Shown: piece after piece, positions 26,130 to 35,495 of the stretch
How the letters are laid out: the number at the start of each line of letters is the position of its first letter
Numbering within the stretch: the stretch's first letter is position 1
Assembly (NCBI GenBank): GCA_041907665.1
Contig: JAYRGW010000013.1
Location: 7,728-71,727 of the forward strand
DNA length: 64,000 nt
DNA from: JAAYUD01 sp041907665
GTDB taxonomy: Bacteria > Bacteroidota > Bacteroidia > Bacteroidales > Bacteroidaceae
Direction of reading: 5' to 3'
The notes under the pieces: generated by a model
The model's database searches: none
The model's input: the letters and a program-made list of their open reading frames with translations, nothing else
Told to the model about the DNA's origin: nothing
Translations under genes and position numbers: made by a program

Positions 26130-28769
26130 ATGAAAGCAATTACCAAATATTTACATCAGTTACCTACATTACTAAGCCTGTTTTTCTTTTGTTCGTTCAC
26201 CACACCTACAGCTTCGATCGTTGGCATGCGGTGCGAATACAATACCAATCCTATCAATATAGACATTTCAATGCCGCGCTTCGTTTGGAATTACTCGGCG
26301 AACAATGCATTTCAACAATACAAATATAAAATATGTATAGCTACAGACAGACACTCCCTAAATGAGGGTAGTCATACAAATGGATTTTATTGGACCTCGG
26401 GCATCATAAACTCAAATCGATCTAGTGCACAATACGATGGAAAAATAAAGTTGACTTCTTTCACAAAATATTATTGGCAAATTACCGCATGGGACAAAAG
26501 CGGAAAACAAAAAGTGATATCTCCCGTAAGCTATTTTGAAACAGCGATGATGAATCAGAAAGACTGGCATGCGCAATGGATTACAGACGAATATGATAAA
26601 GATTACAACCCGGCTCCAATGCTGCGCAAATCGTTCAGAGTAAATCAAAGCATGATTGACAAAGCTCGCTTGTATGTCAGTGCAGCAGCCTATTGCGTCA
26701 TGAAGTTGAATGGCAAGTCCGTATCAAATTCGTTGTTAAATCCGGGGGACACTCATTACGATAAACGAAATTTATACAGTGTATCCGATGTGACCTCCCT
26801 CATTAAATCGGGAGAGAATGTCCTATCGGCTGTTTTGGGAAACGGTTTCTATAACGAAATAGCCCCCGTGGGACCATGGGATTTTGATAAAGCACGTTGG
26901 CGCAATCGAGCCAGAATGATATGCGAACTGCATATCATTCATTCCGACGGAACAACACAGATTATCGGTTCAGACGCTTCGTGGAAAACAAATACCGGTC
27001 CATATCTTCAAAACAACATTTATGCCGGAGACACTTATGATGCCCGTTTGGAAATCGCGGGTTGGGACAAACCGGGGTTCGACGATTCCTCTTGGAAGAA
27101 TGCAAAACAAGTAGAAGCCCCATCCCCCTTATTGATAGCACAATGTATGCCTCCAATAAAAACAGATCGCGAAATCAATGCTGTAAATTTCGTCTCTTTC
27201 GGCGACAGCCTATTCGTGTATGATTTCGGTGTGAACATGTCCGGATTTTGCCGCCTGACTATACAGGGAGAGAAAGGCACTAAAGTCACACTCAGGCATG
27301 GCGAAATACAAAAGGCTGATGGACGATTGGAAACCGGCAATATTGATATTTATTTCAAACCGCAGCCGAATATGGCTTTCCAAACAGATACATATATATT
27401 GGACGGTAAAAATGATAGTCTCACCCCGAATTTCAACTATCATGGATTTCGATATGTAGAAATACGTGCCGACCATCCGGTCAAGTTAACGAAAGAGAGC
27501 CTGAAAGCAGAATTCTTCCACACGGCAGTGAAACCGACAGGCAACTTCAGCTGCTCCAACATGCTGCTTAACAAAATAGAAAAAGCCGTCAATCAATCCT
27601 ACCTATCCAATCTGATGAGTATTCCCACCGATTGCCCTCAGCGCGAAAAGAATGGCTGGACAGCAGATGCCCACATCAGTATGGATGCCGGATTATTGAA
27701 CTTCGACGGCATCACCCTTTATAAAAAGTGGATAAACGATATGATCGACAACCAGACTCCCCAAGGACGCGTATCAGGTATCATTCCCAGTTCGGGCTGG
27801 GGATACGACGATTGGATAGGTCCCGTATGGGATGCAGCCATATTTATCGTTCCGATGAATTTATATCGCTATTATGGCGATGTCAGCGGAATTCAAAAGA
27901 TATGGCCCACATGTCAAAAATATCTCGCATACCTGGGTTCACGTGAAGATCGAAACGGAACAGTAACCTACGGCATAGGCGATTGGGTCTTCTATAAGAC
28001 ACAAACTCCGACCGATTACACCACTACGTGCTATTATTATATGGACAACATGTACATGGCAGAATTTGCAAAACTGCTCGGAAAAGACGGTACAAAGTAT
28101 GCACGAAAGGCCGAAAAGTTGAAGTCGCTCATCAACCGTATCTATTTCGATCCGAAAACGAGCCTTTATTCAAACGGTTCGCAGGCAGCTCAAGGAGTCG
28201 CCCTGTACTTGGGTATAGTACCTAAAGAATATGAACAACAAGTAGCAGATAAACTGAGCCGGATGATTAAAGACAACAACAACTCTCTTGATTTCGGAAT
28301 GCTAGGAAGCAAAACGGTTTTGAGAATGTTATCAAAATACGGATATGCAGACCAAGCCTACGAACTTGCCACCAAAGAAGATTCTCCATCATGGGGCAAT
28401 TGGATTAAAAGAGGACTTACGGCACTTCCAGAAACGTGGAAGCTTTCTCCCACATTCAAAGATGCGTCTCTCAATCACGTGTTTCTGGGAGACATCAATG
28501 CATGGATGTATAATGTCTTGGCAGGGATCAACTACGACGAACAACATCCCGGATTTAAACATATACTGATACGCCCGCATTTTGTGAAAGGGCTCGATTG
28601 GGTAAAAGCGGAATATCGCTCGACGTACGGACTCATAAAATCTGGATGGAGACGATCCGGCACTAAAGTTATCCTAAACATCACAATTCCGACCAACACC
28701 AATGCAACAGTAGAAGTCGGAGCCAAAAAGAAGGAACTTGGTAGCGGAACTTATCAGCTCATCTATTAA
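26130..28769 (+). CDS. GH78 alpha-L-rhamnosidase
   Basis: This 879-residue exported glycoside hydrolase of family GH78 removes terminal alpha-L-rhamnose by inversion. A signal peptide (about residues 1-28) precedes an N-terminal beta-domain with the family opening VGMRCEYNTNPINID, further beta-sandwich domains, and the (alpha/alpha)6 catalytic domain from about residue 470. The conserved box DCPQREKNGWTADA (501-514) carries acidic residues of the active site. A C-terminal beta-domain ends near GAKKKELGSGTYQLI. No SusC/SusD pair is adjacent, so this enzyme stands outside a complete polysaccharide locus. The target glycan could be plant pectin or flavonoid glycosides, which cannot be settled here. 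Confidence 0.9.
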   Translation: MKAITKYLHQLPTLLSLFFFCSFTTPTASIVGMRCEYNTNPINIDISMPRFVWNYSANNAFQQYKYKICIATDRHSLNEGSHTNGFYWTSGIINSNRSSAQYDGKIKLTSFTKYYWQITAWDKSGKQKVISPVSYFETAMMNQKDWHAQWITDEYDKDYNPAPMLRKSFRVNQSMIDKARLYVSAAAYCVMKLNGKSVSNSLLNPGDTHYDKRNLYSVSDVTSLIKSGENVLSAVLGNGFYNEIAPVGPWDFDKARWRNRARMICELHIIHSDGTTQIIGSDASWKTNTGPYLQNNIYAGDTYDARLEIAGWDKPGFDDSSWKNAKQVEAPSPLLIAQCMPPIKTDREINAVNFVSFGDSLFVYDFGVNMSGFCRLTIQGEKGTKVTLRHGEIQKADGRLETGNIDIYFKPQPNMAFQTDTYILDGKNDSLTPNFNYHGFRYVEIRADHPVKLTKESLKAEFFHTAVKPTGNFSCSNMLLNKIEKAVNQSYLSNLMSIPTDCPQREKNGWTADAHISMDAGLLNFDGITLYKKWINDMIDNQTPQGRVSGIIPSSGWGYDDWIGPVWDAAIFIVPMNLYRYYGDVSGIQKIWPTCQKYLAYLGSREDRNGTVTYGIGDWVFYKTQTPTDYTTTCYYYMDNMYMAEFAKLLGKDGTKYARKAEKLKSLINRIYFDPKTSLYSNGSQAAQGVALYLGIVPKEYEQQVADKLSRMIKDNNNSLDFGMLGSKTVLRMLSKYGYADQAYELATKEDSPSWGNWIKRGLTALPETWKLSPTFKDASLNHVFLGDINAWMYNVLAGINYDEQHPGFKHILIRPHFVKGLDWVKAEYRSTYGLIKSGWRRSGTKVILNITIPTNTNATVEVGAKKKELGSGTYQLIY

Positions 28770-28809
28770 GAAGTAGCTTCTAAAAAACACATAAGACCAA
28801 AATAATCAT

Positions 28810-28817
28810 TACTTTTG
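28810..28817 (+). promoter_or_regulatory. -7 box for the PAP2 gene
   Basis: TACTTTTG fits TAnnTTTG, 24 bp before the ATG at 28842. GCTTCTAAAA, like the end of the shared upstream motif, lies about 30 bp further up. The -33 is unclear. Confidence 0.4.
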
Positions 28818-28841
28818 CTCACCAAATAACAAAAAGAGATA

Positions 28842-29690
28842 ATGATAAGATTAGGTATTAGAAATAGACACAGATTGTTACCTGCAATTTGCGCCATCAT
28901 GCTATTCGCCATCGTACACGCGAAACCTCAAAGTACAACCTTTTTGCCCAAGAGCACAAACACGTACGGTAAAGATAGTATAACATCCTTTCGGCAAAAC
29001 ACAGACTCAGTCTTCAAATGCGATGATTCGAACAAGTATAAATTCAACATTAAACAACTGATACTCCCTACTACGATGATTGCTATTGGCGTAGTAGGAG
29101 TATACAGTGACTGGCTTGAATCAAAAAATTATCAGATAAAAGATGAATTAAGAGAAAACATCGACAAGAAAATTTCTATTGATGACTTTTCCCAATATGC
29201 TCCGATGGCTGCCGTTTACGGTCTAAACATCGCGGGACTAAAAGGTTATCACAACTTTCAGGACCGTACCATCATTTTAGCGACCTCTTATCTCATAATG
29301 AGTATTACGGTAGAATCGTTGAAGAGAACGATAAAAGAAGAACGCCCCGATAGATCAAACAACCAGTCCTTTCCTTCAGGACATACGGCCACAGCTTTTA
29401 TGGGAGCAGAATTTCTATGGAGAGAATACAAAGACGTTTCGCCCTGGATTGGTATCACCGGATATGCGGTAGCTGCCGGTACGGGATTCTTCAGAATGTA
29501 CAACAACAAACATTGGCTCACAGATGTTATTGCCGGCGCCGGCTTTGGTATATTAAGCACTAAAATAGGTTACTGGCTTTATCCGACAATTAAAAACAAG
29601 CTATTTAAAAGCAAACATCTGAAAAACGTCGTTGCCCTCCCCTATTATAATATCAAAGGAGCAGGGGTATGCTGCATAATCAATTTATAA
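28842..29690 (+). CDS. PAP2-family membrane phosphatase (lipid phosphatase type)
   Basis: The 282-residue membrane protein has all three PAP2 motifs: K161-x6-R168-P169 (KRTIKEERP), PSGH at 178-181, and R218-x5-His224-x3-Asp228 (RMYNNKHWLTD). Members dephosphorylate phosphatidic acid, undecaprenyl pyrophosphate or lipid A; the motifs do not decide which. A hydrophobic N-terminus (residues 14-27) may be a signal anchor, and further membrane segments flank the active-site blocks. It follows the GH78 gene by 72 bp but has its own -7 box. Confidence 0.85.
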   Translation: MIRLGIRNRHRLLPAICAIMLFAIVHAKPQSTTFLPKSTNTYGKDSITSFRQNTDSVFKCDDSNKYKFNIKQLILPTTMIAIGVVGVYSDWLESKNYQIKDELRENIDKKISIDDFSQYAPMAAVYGLNIAGLKGYHNFQDRTIILATSYLIMSITVESLKRTIKEERPDRSNNQSFPSGHTATAFMGAEFLWREYKDVSPWIGITGYAVAAGTGFFRMYNNKHWLTDVIAGAGFGILSTKIGYWLYPTIKNKLFKSKHLKNVVALPYYNIKGAGVCCIINL

Positions 29691-30182
29691 TTCGTACTAT
29701 ACAAATTATTGCTGTTTGGCAAAATTTTCGTGGATTCATCTTTTCCTGCCATCTCGACTTCAGTTTCGCTCCCTGTTGGACGTGTCTCGCCAAAAATTAA
29801 TTCATTCAGTCCAATTCACCACAATCACACCATTGGCTCTTTCTAATATTATCAATCACCTTATTTTCAATGTGTTTAATTTCCATAAATATCGAATTTT
29901 GTCGCAAAAACACAAAGAGTTTACGACAAAATCAAAAGACTTGGCAATAATCATCTAAATTTTCTCTTATATGTTTGGCTGAGTACGACTAAAATATTAC
30001 TTTTAAATGAAAATACTAATAATAGCACGGCCGTAAATACTAACATTAAATCAACGAAATATACTTGCAATTGTAAAAACTATTAATGAAGCAACATTAT
30101 ATTCCCAGATGCTATCTTCCTTTTTTGTAGACTATGAATTATTCAGGTTAGTAAGAATAGTTGTAAGCGTCTCCGCGATTAC
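29691..30182. other. gene-free stretch before the hip module
   Basis: In about 490 bp no frame with family resemblance, promoter pair or stable stem was recognised. An 80-codon open frame (29716-29958) has no recognisable features and is probably chance. Confidence 0.5.
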
Positions 30183-30428
30183 GTGCAGCGCAAATAAAAA
30201 TTAAGTTTCGCAGACATATCCGTCACATCAACCATCTATCAATCAGTATATTATAAAGACACGAGGCTAAAATGGGACACGAAAAATGAATTATTGAGCT
30301 GTTACACAGTAATTTATGAAAGTTGAGTGTCGCGGTTGTCACTATTTTTCCGGATAACCATCATATCCGAATGACCGAATATACGGAGCCGGAACGACTG
30401 TGTCTGCTTTTTACGCCGATAATTGCCA
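30183..30428. repeat. 246-bp direct repeat, copy 1 (truncated copy of the VapE-like gene end)
   Basis: This matches 32654-32899 without gaps at a constant offset of 2471 bp, with roughly a dozen substitutions. Its last part duplicates the final 68 bp of the VapE-like coding region (from 32832) plus 178 bp of its 3' flank. The two copies enclose the hipBA pair. Confidence 0.92.
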
Positions 30429-30527
30429 TCACTGCAGTAGGATCATGCTGTCCCAAAGGCATCCAAGATGTCCCCAGCTAATAGTCATCGTATTTGCCTG
30501 TCGCTTATTACTTGCAAAAGTTCATTC

Positions 30528-32018
30528 CTAGAGTTTAAAGTATTTCTCGGCCATCGCTTTTAGCTGCTCAGCTGTGAGATTAGTTAAACCTGTCTTTTCT
30601 ATCAGGGAGAATTCTTCCTTGTTCTTGCCAATGGCAAACTTGCGTTCCTTGCCATCAACATCCACATACAAGTGGTAATTACCTTTGTATGTCTGTTCTA
30701 TACGCATATTCTCGACAGTATGTCCATTGATATCCATTGCAGATACATTGGCATCTTTCTTCCACTCCCCCCAAATTTTCAGATGGTCGACAATAGTAGC
30801 TTCTACCCTACCAATCCACTGCTCAGTTACACCATACTTAGTAGCGATAGTACGGAATTGTTTCAATGCTCCAACCACGTCACGGATAATAGCATCCGGT
30901 CTGCGTATACCATTGTCACGAGCAAATTGAATTACGTCATCACGGGTGATTCCACGAAGTTTTCCACGTACAAACATGCAGTGCTCCTCATTTGGCAGGA
31001 AGCCGCCCCTATCTATAATGTAGGTCATATCATAGGCTGGAGACAGACGCCATGAACCGTTTTCACTCATGATAAACGAGAAGTTCTTATTGTGATCATC
31101 CGTGTTGTTGGACAAAATATTAAAGACCATCCTTCGGAATACCTCCTGACAATCAGCTTCTGAAAGATGGAGTTTACGACAAACAGTTATCAACTGCTCA
31201 TAGCTGTCTGCATCTGGGTAGATAGCGGCCAACGTCTGCGTATGTACCTTCTTCTCGCCATCACGGTCAAATCGTTTGGTCATGAAATGATTGTTTCCCT
31301 CAACTGGATATAGTCCTGACGGCATCATTCTGATTCCTGAAGCTATAGCCAACTCATAGTAAGTCATTTCTAACTCTGCCGAACTATACTCGGAATTACC
31401 AAATTTCAACAGATAGTAGTCATAACCATCTAACCCTGGTATCTGACCACTACGTATCTCGGCACTCTTTCGATTGATGGCTATAATAGCCTTTGGCTGT
31501 CGACCACCTGCAGATGTACCAACCGTCAACAACGACTGCATGGTGAGGGACTCTTCTGGCAAGATACGGGCATTCTCCCTTTCTGTGAAGAGACGTTCAG
31601 CCAAGTCAGCCAACGACTTCATGTCTACCTTCTCCGCCCTTCGCTCCCTGGATGTCTCAGGCAAGAATTCCAATGCACCCATTCCCCGTCGGCCGATGAA
31701 TGATAACTTGTCGAGCGGAGTGATGTCAGCCTCAGCCAAATGTTTTTGCTGACGCCAGAGGTTAAACAATTGATTACCCCAGGCATCAGGCAGTGAATCT
31801 GCAACAAAGGCAGGAAGCTTCTGATAGATCTTTGCATCCTCACCCCAAACAGGTGCGAGTCCTCTAATTCCATCAACAGGTGCTACAAGAGGAGAAACAT
31901 TCAGTCCTTTCTTGATGAACTCAGAATTATACACAAAATACGACAACCTGCGTCGCTCATCCCATGCCAGTCTTCCAATCTCTTCATCCCAAAGGATAAC
32001 TCTTATGGACTTAATCAT
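30528..32018 (-). CDS. hipA: HipA-type Ser/Thr kinase toxin
   Basis: This 496-residue HipA-family kinase belongs to the type II toxin family whose E. coli member phosphorylates glutamyl-tRNA synthetase and induces persistence. The N-terminal HipA domain spans about 1-115. The ATP loop is GTSAGGRQPK (167-176). The catalytic segment NNTDDHNKNFSF (304-315) matches the NxDxHxKN motif, and SPAYDM (326-331) carries the second metal-binding Asp. The roughly 60 residues after 430 form an extra C-terminal domain. All kinase residues appear intact. The gene starts 9 bp after hipB. The target is unknown. Confidence 0.9.
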   Translation of the reverse strand: MIKSIRVILWDEEIGRLAWDERRRLSYFVYNSEFIKKGLNVSPLVAPVDGIRGLAPVWGEDAKIYQKLPAFVADSLPDAWGNQLFNLWRQQKHLAEADITPLDKLSFIGRRGMGALEFLPETSRERRAEKVDMKSLADLAERLFTERENARILPEESLTMQSLLTVGTSAGGRQPKAIIAINRKSAEIRSGQIPGLDGYDYYLLKFGNSEYSSAELEMTYYELAIASGIRMMPSGLYPVEGNNHFMTKRFDRDGEKKVHTQTLAAIYPDADSYEQLITVCRKLHLSEADCQEVFRRMVFNILSNNTDDHNKNFSFIMSENGSWRLSPAYDMTYIIDRGGFLPNEEHCMFVRGKLRGITRDDVIQFARDNGIRRPDAIIRDVVGALKQFRTIATKYGVTEQWIGRVEATIVDHLKIWGEWKKDANVSAMDINGHTVENMRIEQTYKGNYHLYVDVDGKERKFAIGKNKEEFSLIEKTGLTNLTAEQLKAMAEKYFKL

Positions 32019-32027
32019 ATTAGTATC

Positions 32028-32336
32028 TTATTTGGAGTGACGAATACGTTGAACTTTCTTCTCATCCTTACGCATGAGATAAGGTGACTCTGGCAACTCA
32101 GGCAGCAGGTCATCCAGAACATTGATCTGACCTACAACCTTCAGCAAAAGAATAAATGTAGACAGTGAAAGATTGCCCGCAGTACCATTTTCAAACTTAT
32201 GGATCGTCGTCAGTCCAATACCCGACTGCTCAGCAATCTCTTTCTGGGTAAGATTACATCGCATTCTGTATTCCTTGAAGCGTGTGCCAAGCAAACGAAC
32301 AAGTTCAGGTGTAGAATACTCATATAGATCTGCCAT
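32028..32336 (-). CDS. hipB: HipB-type antitoxin, Xre-family regulator
   Basis: This 102-residue Cro/C1-type helix-turn-helix protein (MRCNLTQKEIAEQSGIGLTT continuing IHKFENG) is the antitoxin and autorepressor of the HipA-type toxin that follows 9 bp downstream. A basic tail (KKVQRIRHSK) could contact DNA or HipA. ATCATTTAAGTGAT at 32354-32367, an imperfect palindrome just upstream of the start, is a possible operator. The 317 bp between this gene and the downstream direct repeat contain no other gene I can recognise. Confidence 0.88.
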   Translation of the reverse strand: MADLYEYSTPELVRLLGTRFKEYRMRCNLTQKEIAEQSGIGLTTIHKFENGTAGNLSLSTFILLLKVVGQINVLDDLLPELPESPYLMRKDEKKVQRIRHSK

Positions 32337-32653
32337 GATTTTATATTTTAACTATCATTTAAGTGATACTAATTACAATATTTCCTATATTATATTCATT
32401 TTATTGAAGCTTAATTATGCAAATATACTCTATTTTTTGAAACGAACAAGTTTTATCGGGTAAATATACGATTCCTAGCTCGATTTTTAACAATATGAGC
32501 CAGTATACGATCTGATACCAAATCCTAATGGATGAAGACTGAAGCTGAATATCGGTGTGGTTCTTCAAGTAACTCCATGATACGGTATAAAACAAGATGA
32601 AGCAAAAAAGTTAATTACTCAATGCAAAACCATCGTTACTGGTTGGAGAGAAT

Positions 32654-32899
32654 GTGCAGCGCAAATAAAAATTAAGTTTCGCAGACATATCTGTCACATC
32701 AACCATCTATCAATCAGCATATTATAAAGACACGAGGCTAAAATGGGACACGAAAAACGCATGATTGAGCTGTTACACAGTGATTTATGAAAGTTGAGTG
32801 CCGCGGTTGTCACTATTTTTCCGGACAACCATCATAACCGAATGACCGAATATACGGAGCCGGAACGACTGTGTCTGCTTTTTACGCCGATAATTGCCA
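32654..32899. repeat. 246-bp direct repeat, copy 2 (contains the intact end of the VapE-like gene)
   Basis: This is the second copy of the repeat at 30183-30428. It also carries a 7-bp stem, GGTTGTC / GACAACC (32805-32811 and 32824-32830), just behind the VapE-like stop; the stem is broken by a substitution in copy 1. Confidence 0.92.
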
Positions 32900-34010
32900 A
32901 ATGACGGGCGAACGTATTAATCGAAATGTCGCGCATCGTAGCCGGACTGACCTTGCGCATGTTCTCATACAAGAGATGAATGCTCTGTTCCTCTGCCCGT
33001 TCACCATTATGGGGAAGGCGGAACAGACTGAAGAAAAGTCCTTCTTCGTGCGGACGACGGTAAAAGCGTTTATTGCGTTCCGTAATCAATGCCTCTTCGT
33101 AAGGCGTATACCAATAACGGGCTCCACCGCGCAGTTCCGCCTTGAGTTGCGCATACAATTGTTTGTACGATATTCGGAATCTACCGATACGCTCTTCCAG
33201 CTCGATCGGGAAAAAGCGGCGACTTCCCGTCGGATCGGTAAGGATATCCGCATGGTTGGAAGTACCGATAAACGAAGCCATCCGCTCCAAATGTTGATAA
33301 CCGCCACGATAAGGCCTGGCCAAATTTATTTGAGGAAGTTGAATCAAACTTTTCAACCTCTCCATTTGTGACAAAGAATACTTGCGAATCTCGTCCAAGT
33401 TGACAAGAGCGAATTTCGACATCACTTTCGAAGCTGATCTGGATTCGGTGTTGAACTCTTCTATAAAGTAAGAACGAAGCGAAGGCGGAAGCAGCATACG
33501 ACAAAAAGACGATTTCTTCGTCCCGTGGCGTCTATGTATCAGCACAGGCACCATACTGTTACCGAATTGGGTACACCTTTGCATCCATTGGGCCACCATG
33601 CCCAATAGCCACCGACGAAATACCATAGCCCACAACTTGTCGGCGCTTATCCGCCCCGCCAGTTCTTCAATCCGATCCCTGCCGTCCCATGGCGGGAGGA
33701 CGTTGATGTACTCCTGTATGGGATTATAGGAGGTAGTGAATGAAGATTCGATGATACGCATCACATCCCGATCGATACAGTCCACACCAGCCTCCAAGGC
33801 CGATAAAACAATATCGTTGCGAACGCGACGGTCCACTTCAACGAAATGAAGTTTCGATTGATGCCTTCTACATTCGTACGTCTCCGCCACGGTGTTGTAA
33901 CGGAAGTCGTAGTGCTCCGCCAAAAATACTTTTAAACGTTCCATGATACCTTTTAGAAAAGGTTCTTTTACCCCATCGGCAGCAATGCCGTTTTGTGTGT
34001 TTAATTTCAT
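32832..34010 (-). CDS. VapE/DUF3874-like P-loop protein (primase-helicase type)
   Basis: The 392-residue protein of the virulence-associated-E-like family is related to phage and mobile-element replication helicases. Blocks seen are YNPIQEYINVLPPWDGRDRI, WMQRCTQFGNSMVPVLI, a P-loop-like RRHGTKKSSFCRMLLP, FALVNLDEIRKYS (Walker B-like), SFIGTSNHADILTDPTGSRR continuing FFPIEL (sensor-like), and a C-terminal winged-helix-like part. The P-loop has KKSS where GKS/T is usual, so ATP binding may be altered. It diverges from an HU-like gene across a 22-nt-period palindromic array. The last 22 codons lie inside a direct repeat copied beyond hipBA. Such VapE-HU pairs recur in Bacteroidales; the role is not established. 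Confidence 0.8.
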   Translation of the reverse strand: MKLNTQNGIAADGVKEPFLKGIMERLKVFLAEHYDFRYNTVAETYECRRHQSKLHFVEVDRRVRNDIVLSALEAGVDCIDRDVMRIIESSFTTSYNPIQEYINVLPPWDGRDRIEELAGRISADKLWAMVFRRWLLGMVAQWMQRCTQFGNSMVPVLIHRRHGTKKSSFCRMLLPPSLRSYFIEEFNTESRSASKVMSKFALVNLDEIRKYSLSQMERLKSLIQLPQINLARPYRGGYQHLERMASFIGTSNHADILTDPTGSRRFFPIELEERIGRFRISYKQLYAQLKAELRGGARYWYTPYEEALITERNKRFYRRPHEEGLFFSLFRLPHNGERAEEQSIHLLYENMRKVSPATMRDISINTFARHLAIIGVKSRHSRSGSVYSVIRL

Positions 34011-34160
34011 AATGCAATTTTTTTAATCAATTTTCGGCAAATATATAACACAATAAAGGGGATTTCCAAATAACTGTAAGCAGCCACCAGAGGTCTGTGA
34101 GACATACGGATGAAAGTTCGTTCATGTCAGGAAGATTTTGTATCTTTGTCCTTACAAGGA

Positions 34161-34252
34161 TGTCGTTCCACCTATATGAGTTGACCGAATCACCTAGGTG
34201 AGTTGATCGTTTCACCTAGGTGAGTTAACCGAATCACCCAGGTGGAACGACA
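34161..34252. repeat. 22-nt-period palindromic array A between the VapE-like and HU-like genes
   Basis: Thirteen-bp inverted arms TGTCGTTCCACCT (34161-34173) and AGGTGGAACGACA (34240-34252) enclose tandem units. GAGTTGACCG, GAGTTGATCG and GAGTTAACCG start at 34178, 34200 and 34222, an exact 22-nt period. Each is preceded by CACCTAGGTG or a variant, itself palindromic. It sits in the intergenic region of two divergent genes. Confidence 0.9.
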
Positions 34253-34294
34253 AACTCTTAATGAACCGACAGAAATACCTTAAATACGATAACC

Positions 34295-34948
34295 ATGATT
34301 CAATACGATGTGTACAAAAGCCCATCTTCGAAGGAAGAAGAGCCCGACCGCTACCATGCGCGGGCAGTAAGTAAGGGAGTGATTACCTACGACCAATTAA
34401 AGAACGATTTGGAATATGCTTCATCGGCAACGCCGGGTGACGTGTCGCTCATTATGGACGGAATCGTTTCGCAAATCAAACGCCATCTGGGTGAAGGCGA
34501 AAGTGTGCAACTGGGCGATCTCGGTACTTTTTCGGTAGGAATATCGGGACCGAAGACGACAAAGAGGAAAGCCATAAACGCGACCAACCTCGAAGTGACC
34601 GATGTCTATTTCAGACCCCGCAAGAAACTGATTCGCGACATCAACCGAGTGGCGAAATTCGAAAGCACTCGCCTCAAGCACCATTCGATAGAATATTCGG
34701 GCATTGAGATTGAAGCATTGCTGACCGATTTTTTCAAAGACCATGCTTACATCACTCGTCGGGAGTTCGAGAGCCTGTGCGGACTGACGCGTCCAACCGC
34801 CGTGCGGCGCATCAAGGAGTTGTGCAGCGGAACATATCCTTTACTCTCACGCGAGGGTCCGCGCAACAGCAGCATTTATGTTCCCACGTCTGGGAGCTTC
34901 CACACGGCGCACACACGGCACATACCGAGTGAGGATCCAATAGGGTGA
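34295..34948 (+). CDS. HU-family DNA-binding protein, long Bacteroidetes form
   Basis: This 217-residue protein has an N-terminal half with an HU/IHF-like fold: HARAVSKGVITYDQLKND, DGIVSQIKRHLGEGESVQLG continuing DLGTFSVGISG, then VYFRPRKKLIRDINR. It is longer than a true HU of about 90 residues. The C-terminal half (about 130-200, ITRREFESLCGLTRPTAVRR) looks like a helix-turn-helix region. This domain pair occurs in Bacteroidetes HU-like proteins beside VapE-like genes. It probably binds DNA at or near the array upstream, which is inference. The region appears richer in GC than the helicase gene downstream. Confidence 0.85.
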   Translation: MIQYDVYKSPSSKEEEPDRYHARAVSKGVITYDQLKNDLEYASSATPGDVSLIMDGIVSQIKRHLGEGESVQLGDLGTFSVGISGPKTTKRKAINATNLEVTDVYFRPRKKLIRDINRVAKFESTRLKHHSIEYSGIEIEALLTDFFKDHAYITRREFESLCGLTRPTAVRRIKELCSGTYPLLSREGPRNSSIYVPTSGSFHTAHTRHIPSEDPIG

Positions 34949-35046
34949 TGTGCGAAGCGGGCGGCTCACGTTTCATAACGCACTAACAATGAGCAAGATA
35001 ACACCATTTTAGTGTCCCAAAAATAAGCCATCACAGTATATATTGC

Positions 35047-35340
35047 TCATATACAATAAGATACGGTGACAGAAGCTGCCGAGAAAATAAAAAACGGTAG
35101 AATCATAAACCGGAATAATTCATCTTGAGTTCGGGATAAGAAATCAAAAAAAGCGAGTTGATTTGTCTTAAAGATTTCATATCCGTTGAGAGCTTTTAGC
35201 TTATTGTCAAAGAAAGAGTATGCCGTAATGGCTGAAACAAGATTTATGATGAAGTTGTTTATAGAATGGTGTCTGGAATGTGCGAGCTGTGCTGTATTTT
35301 TTAGCATATCATTGAATGTATTAATGAATGATAGCGTATT
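35047..35340 (-). pseudogene. C-terminal remnant of an IS982-family transposase
   Basis: The 86-codon frame contains MLKNTAQLAHSRHHSINNFI continuing INLVSAITAYSFFDNKLKAL, which I recognise as the C-terminal block of Bacteroidetes IS982 transposases (HSRHRS...NFI.NL..A..AY.FF..KP). The reading continues upstream for about ten codons and then meets a stop, so the catalytic DDE part is missing. No terminal inverted repeats were found. It marks past insertion in this block. Confidence 0.6.
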
Positions 35341-35495
35341 AAATTAATTGAGTAGACTCTAATTAACATTATATCTACTTACTATATCGTAGTGACATGA
35401 TGTATGGATTCGATTTATAGAAACTTGTATTTGCACCTAAATTTTCTTCTGCTTTTCGGTGATCTCTTGTGTGATTAGATGTTGTCAGTTCTAAA

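Noticed and set aside
29716..29958. 80-codon plus-strand gene
   Set aside because: No ribosome site, promoter, family resemblance or sensible composition; it lies in an AT-rich gap.
30183..32899. Composite transposon carrying hipBA
   Set aside because: The flanking repeats contain a gene end and intergenic sequence, with no transposase, so a transposon label is unsupported.
35047..35340. Complete IS982 insertion sequence
   Set aside because: Only the C-terminal block of the transposase is readable, an upstream stop closes the frame, and no terminal inverted repeats were found.
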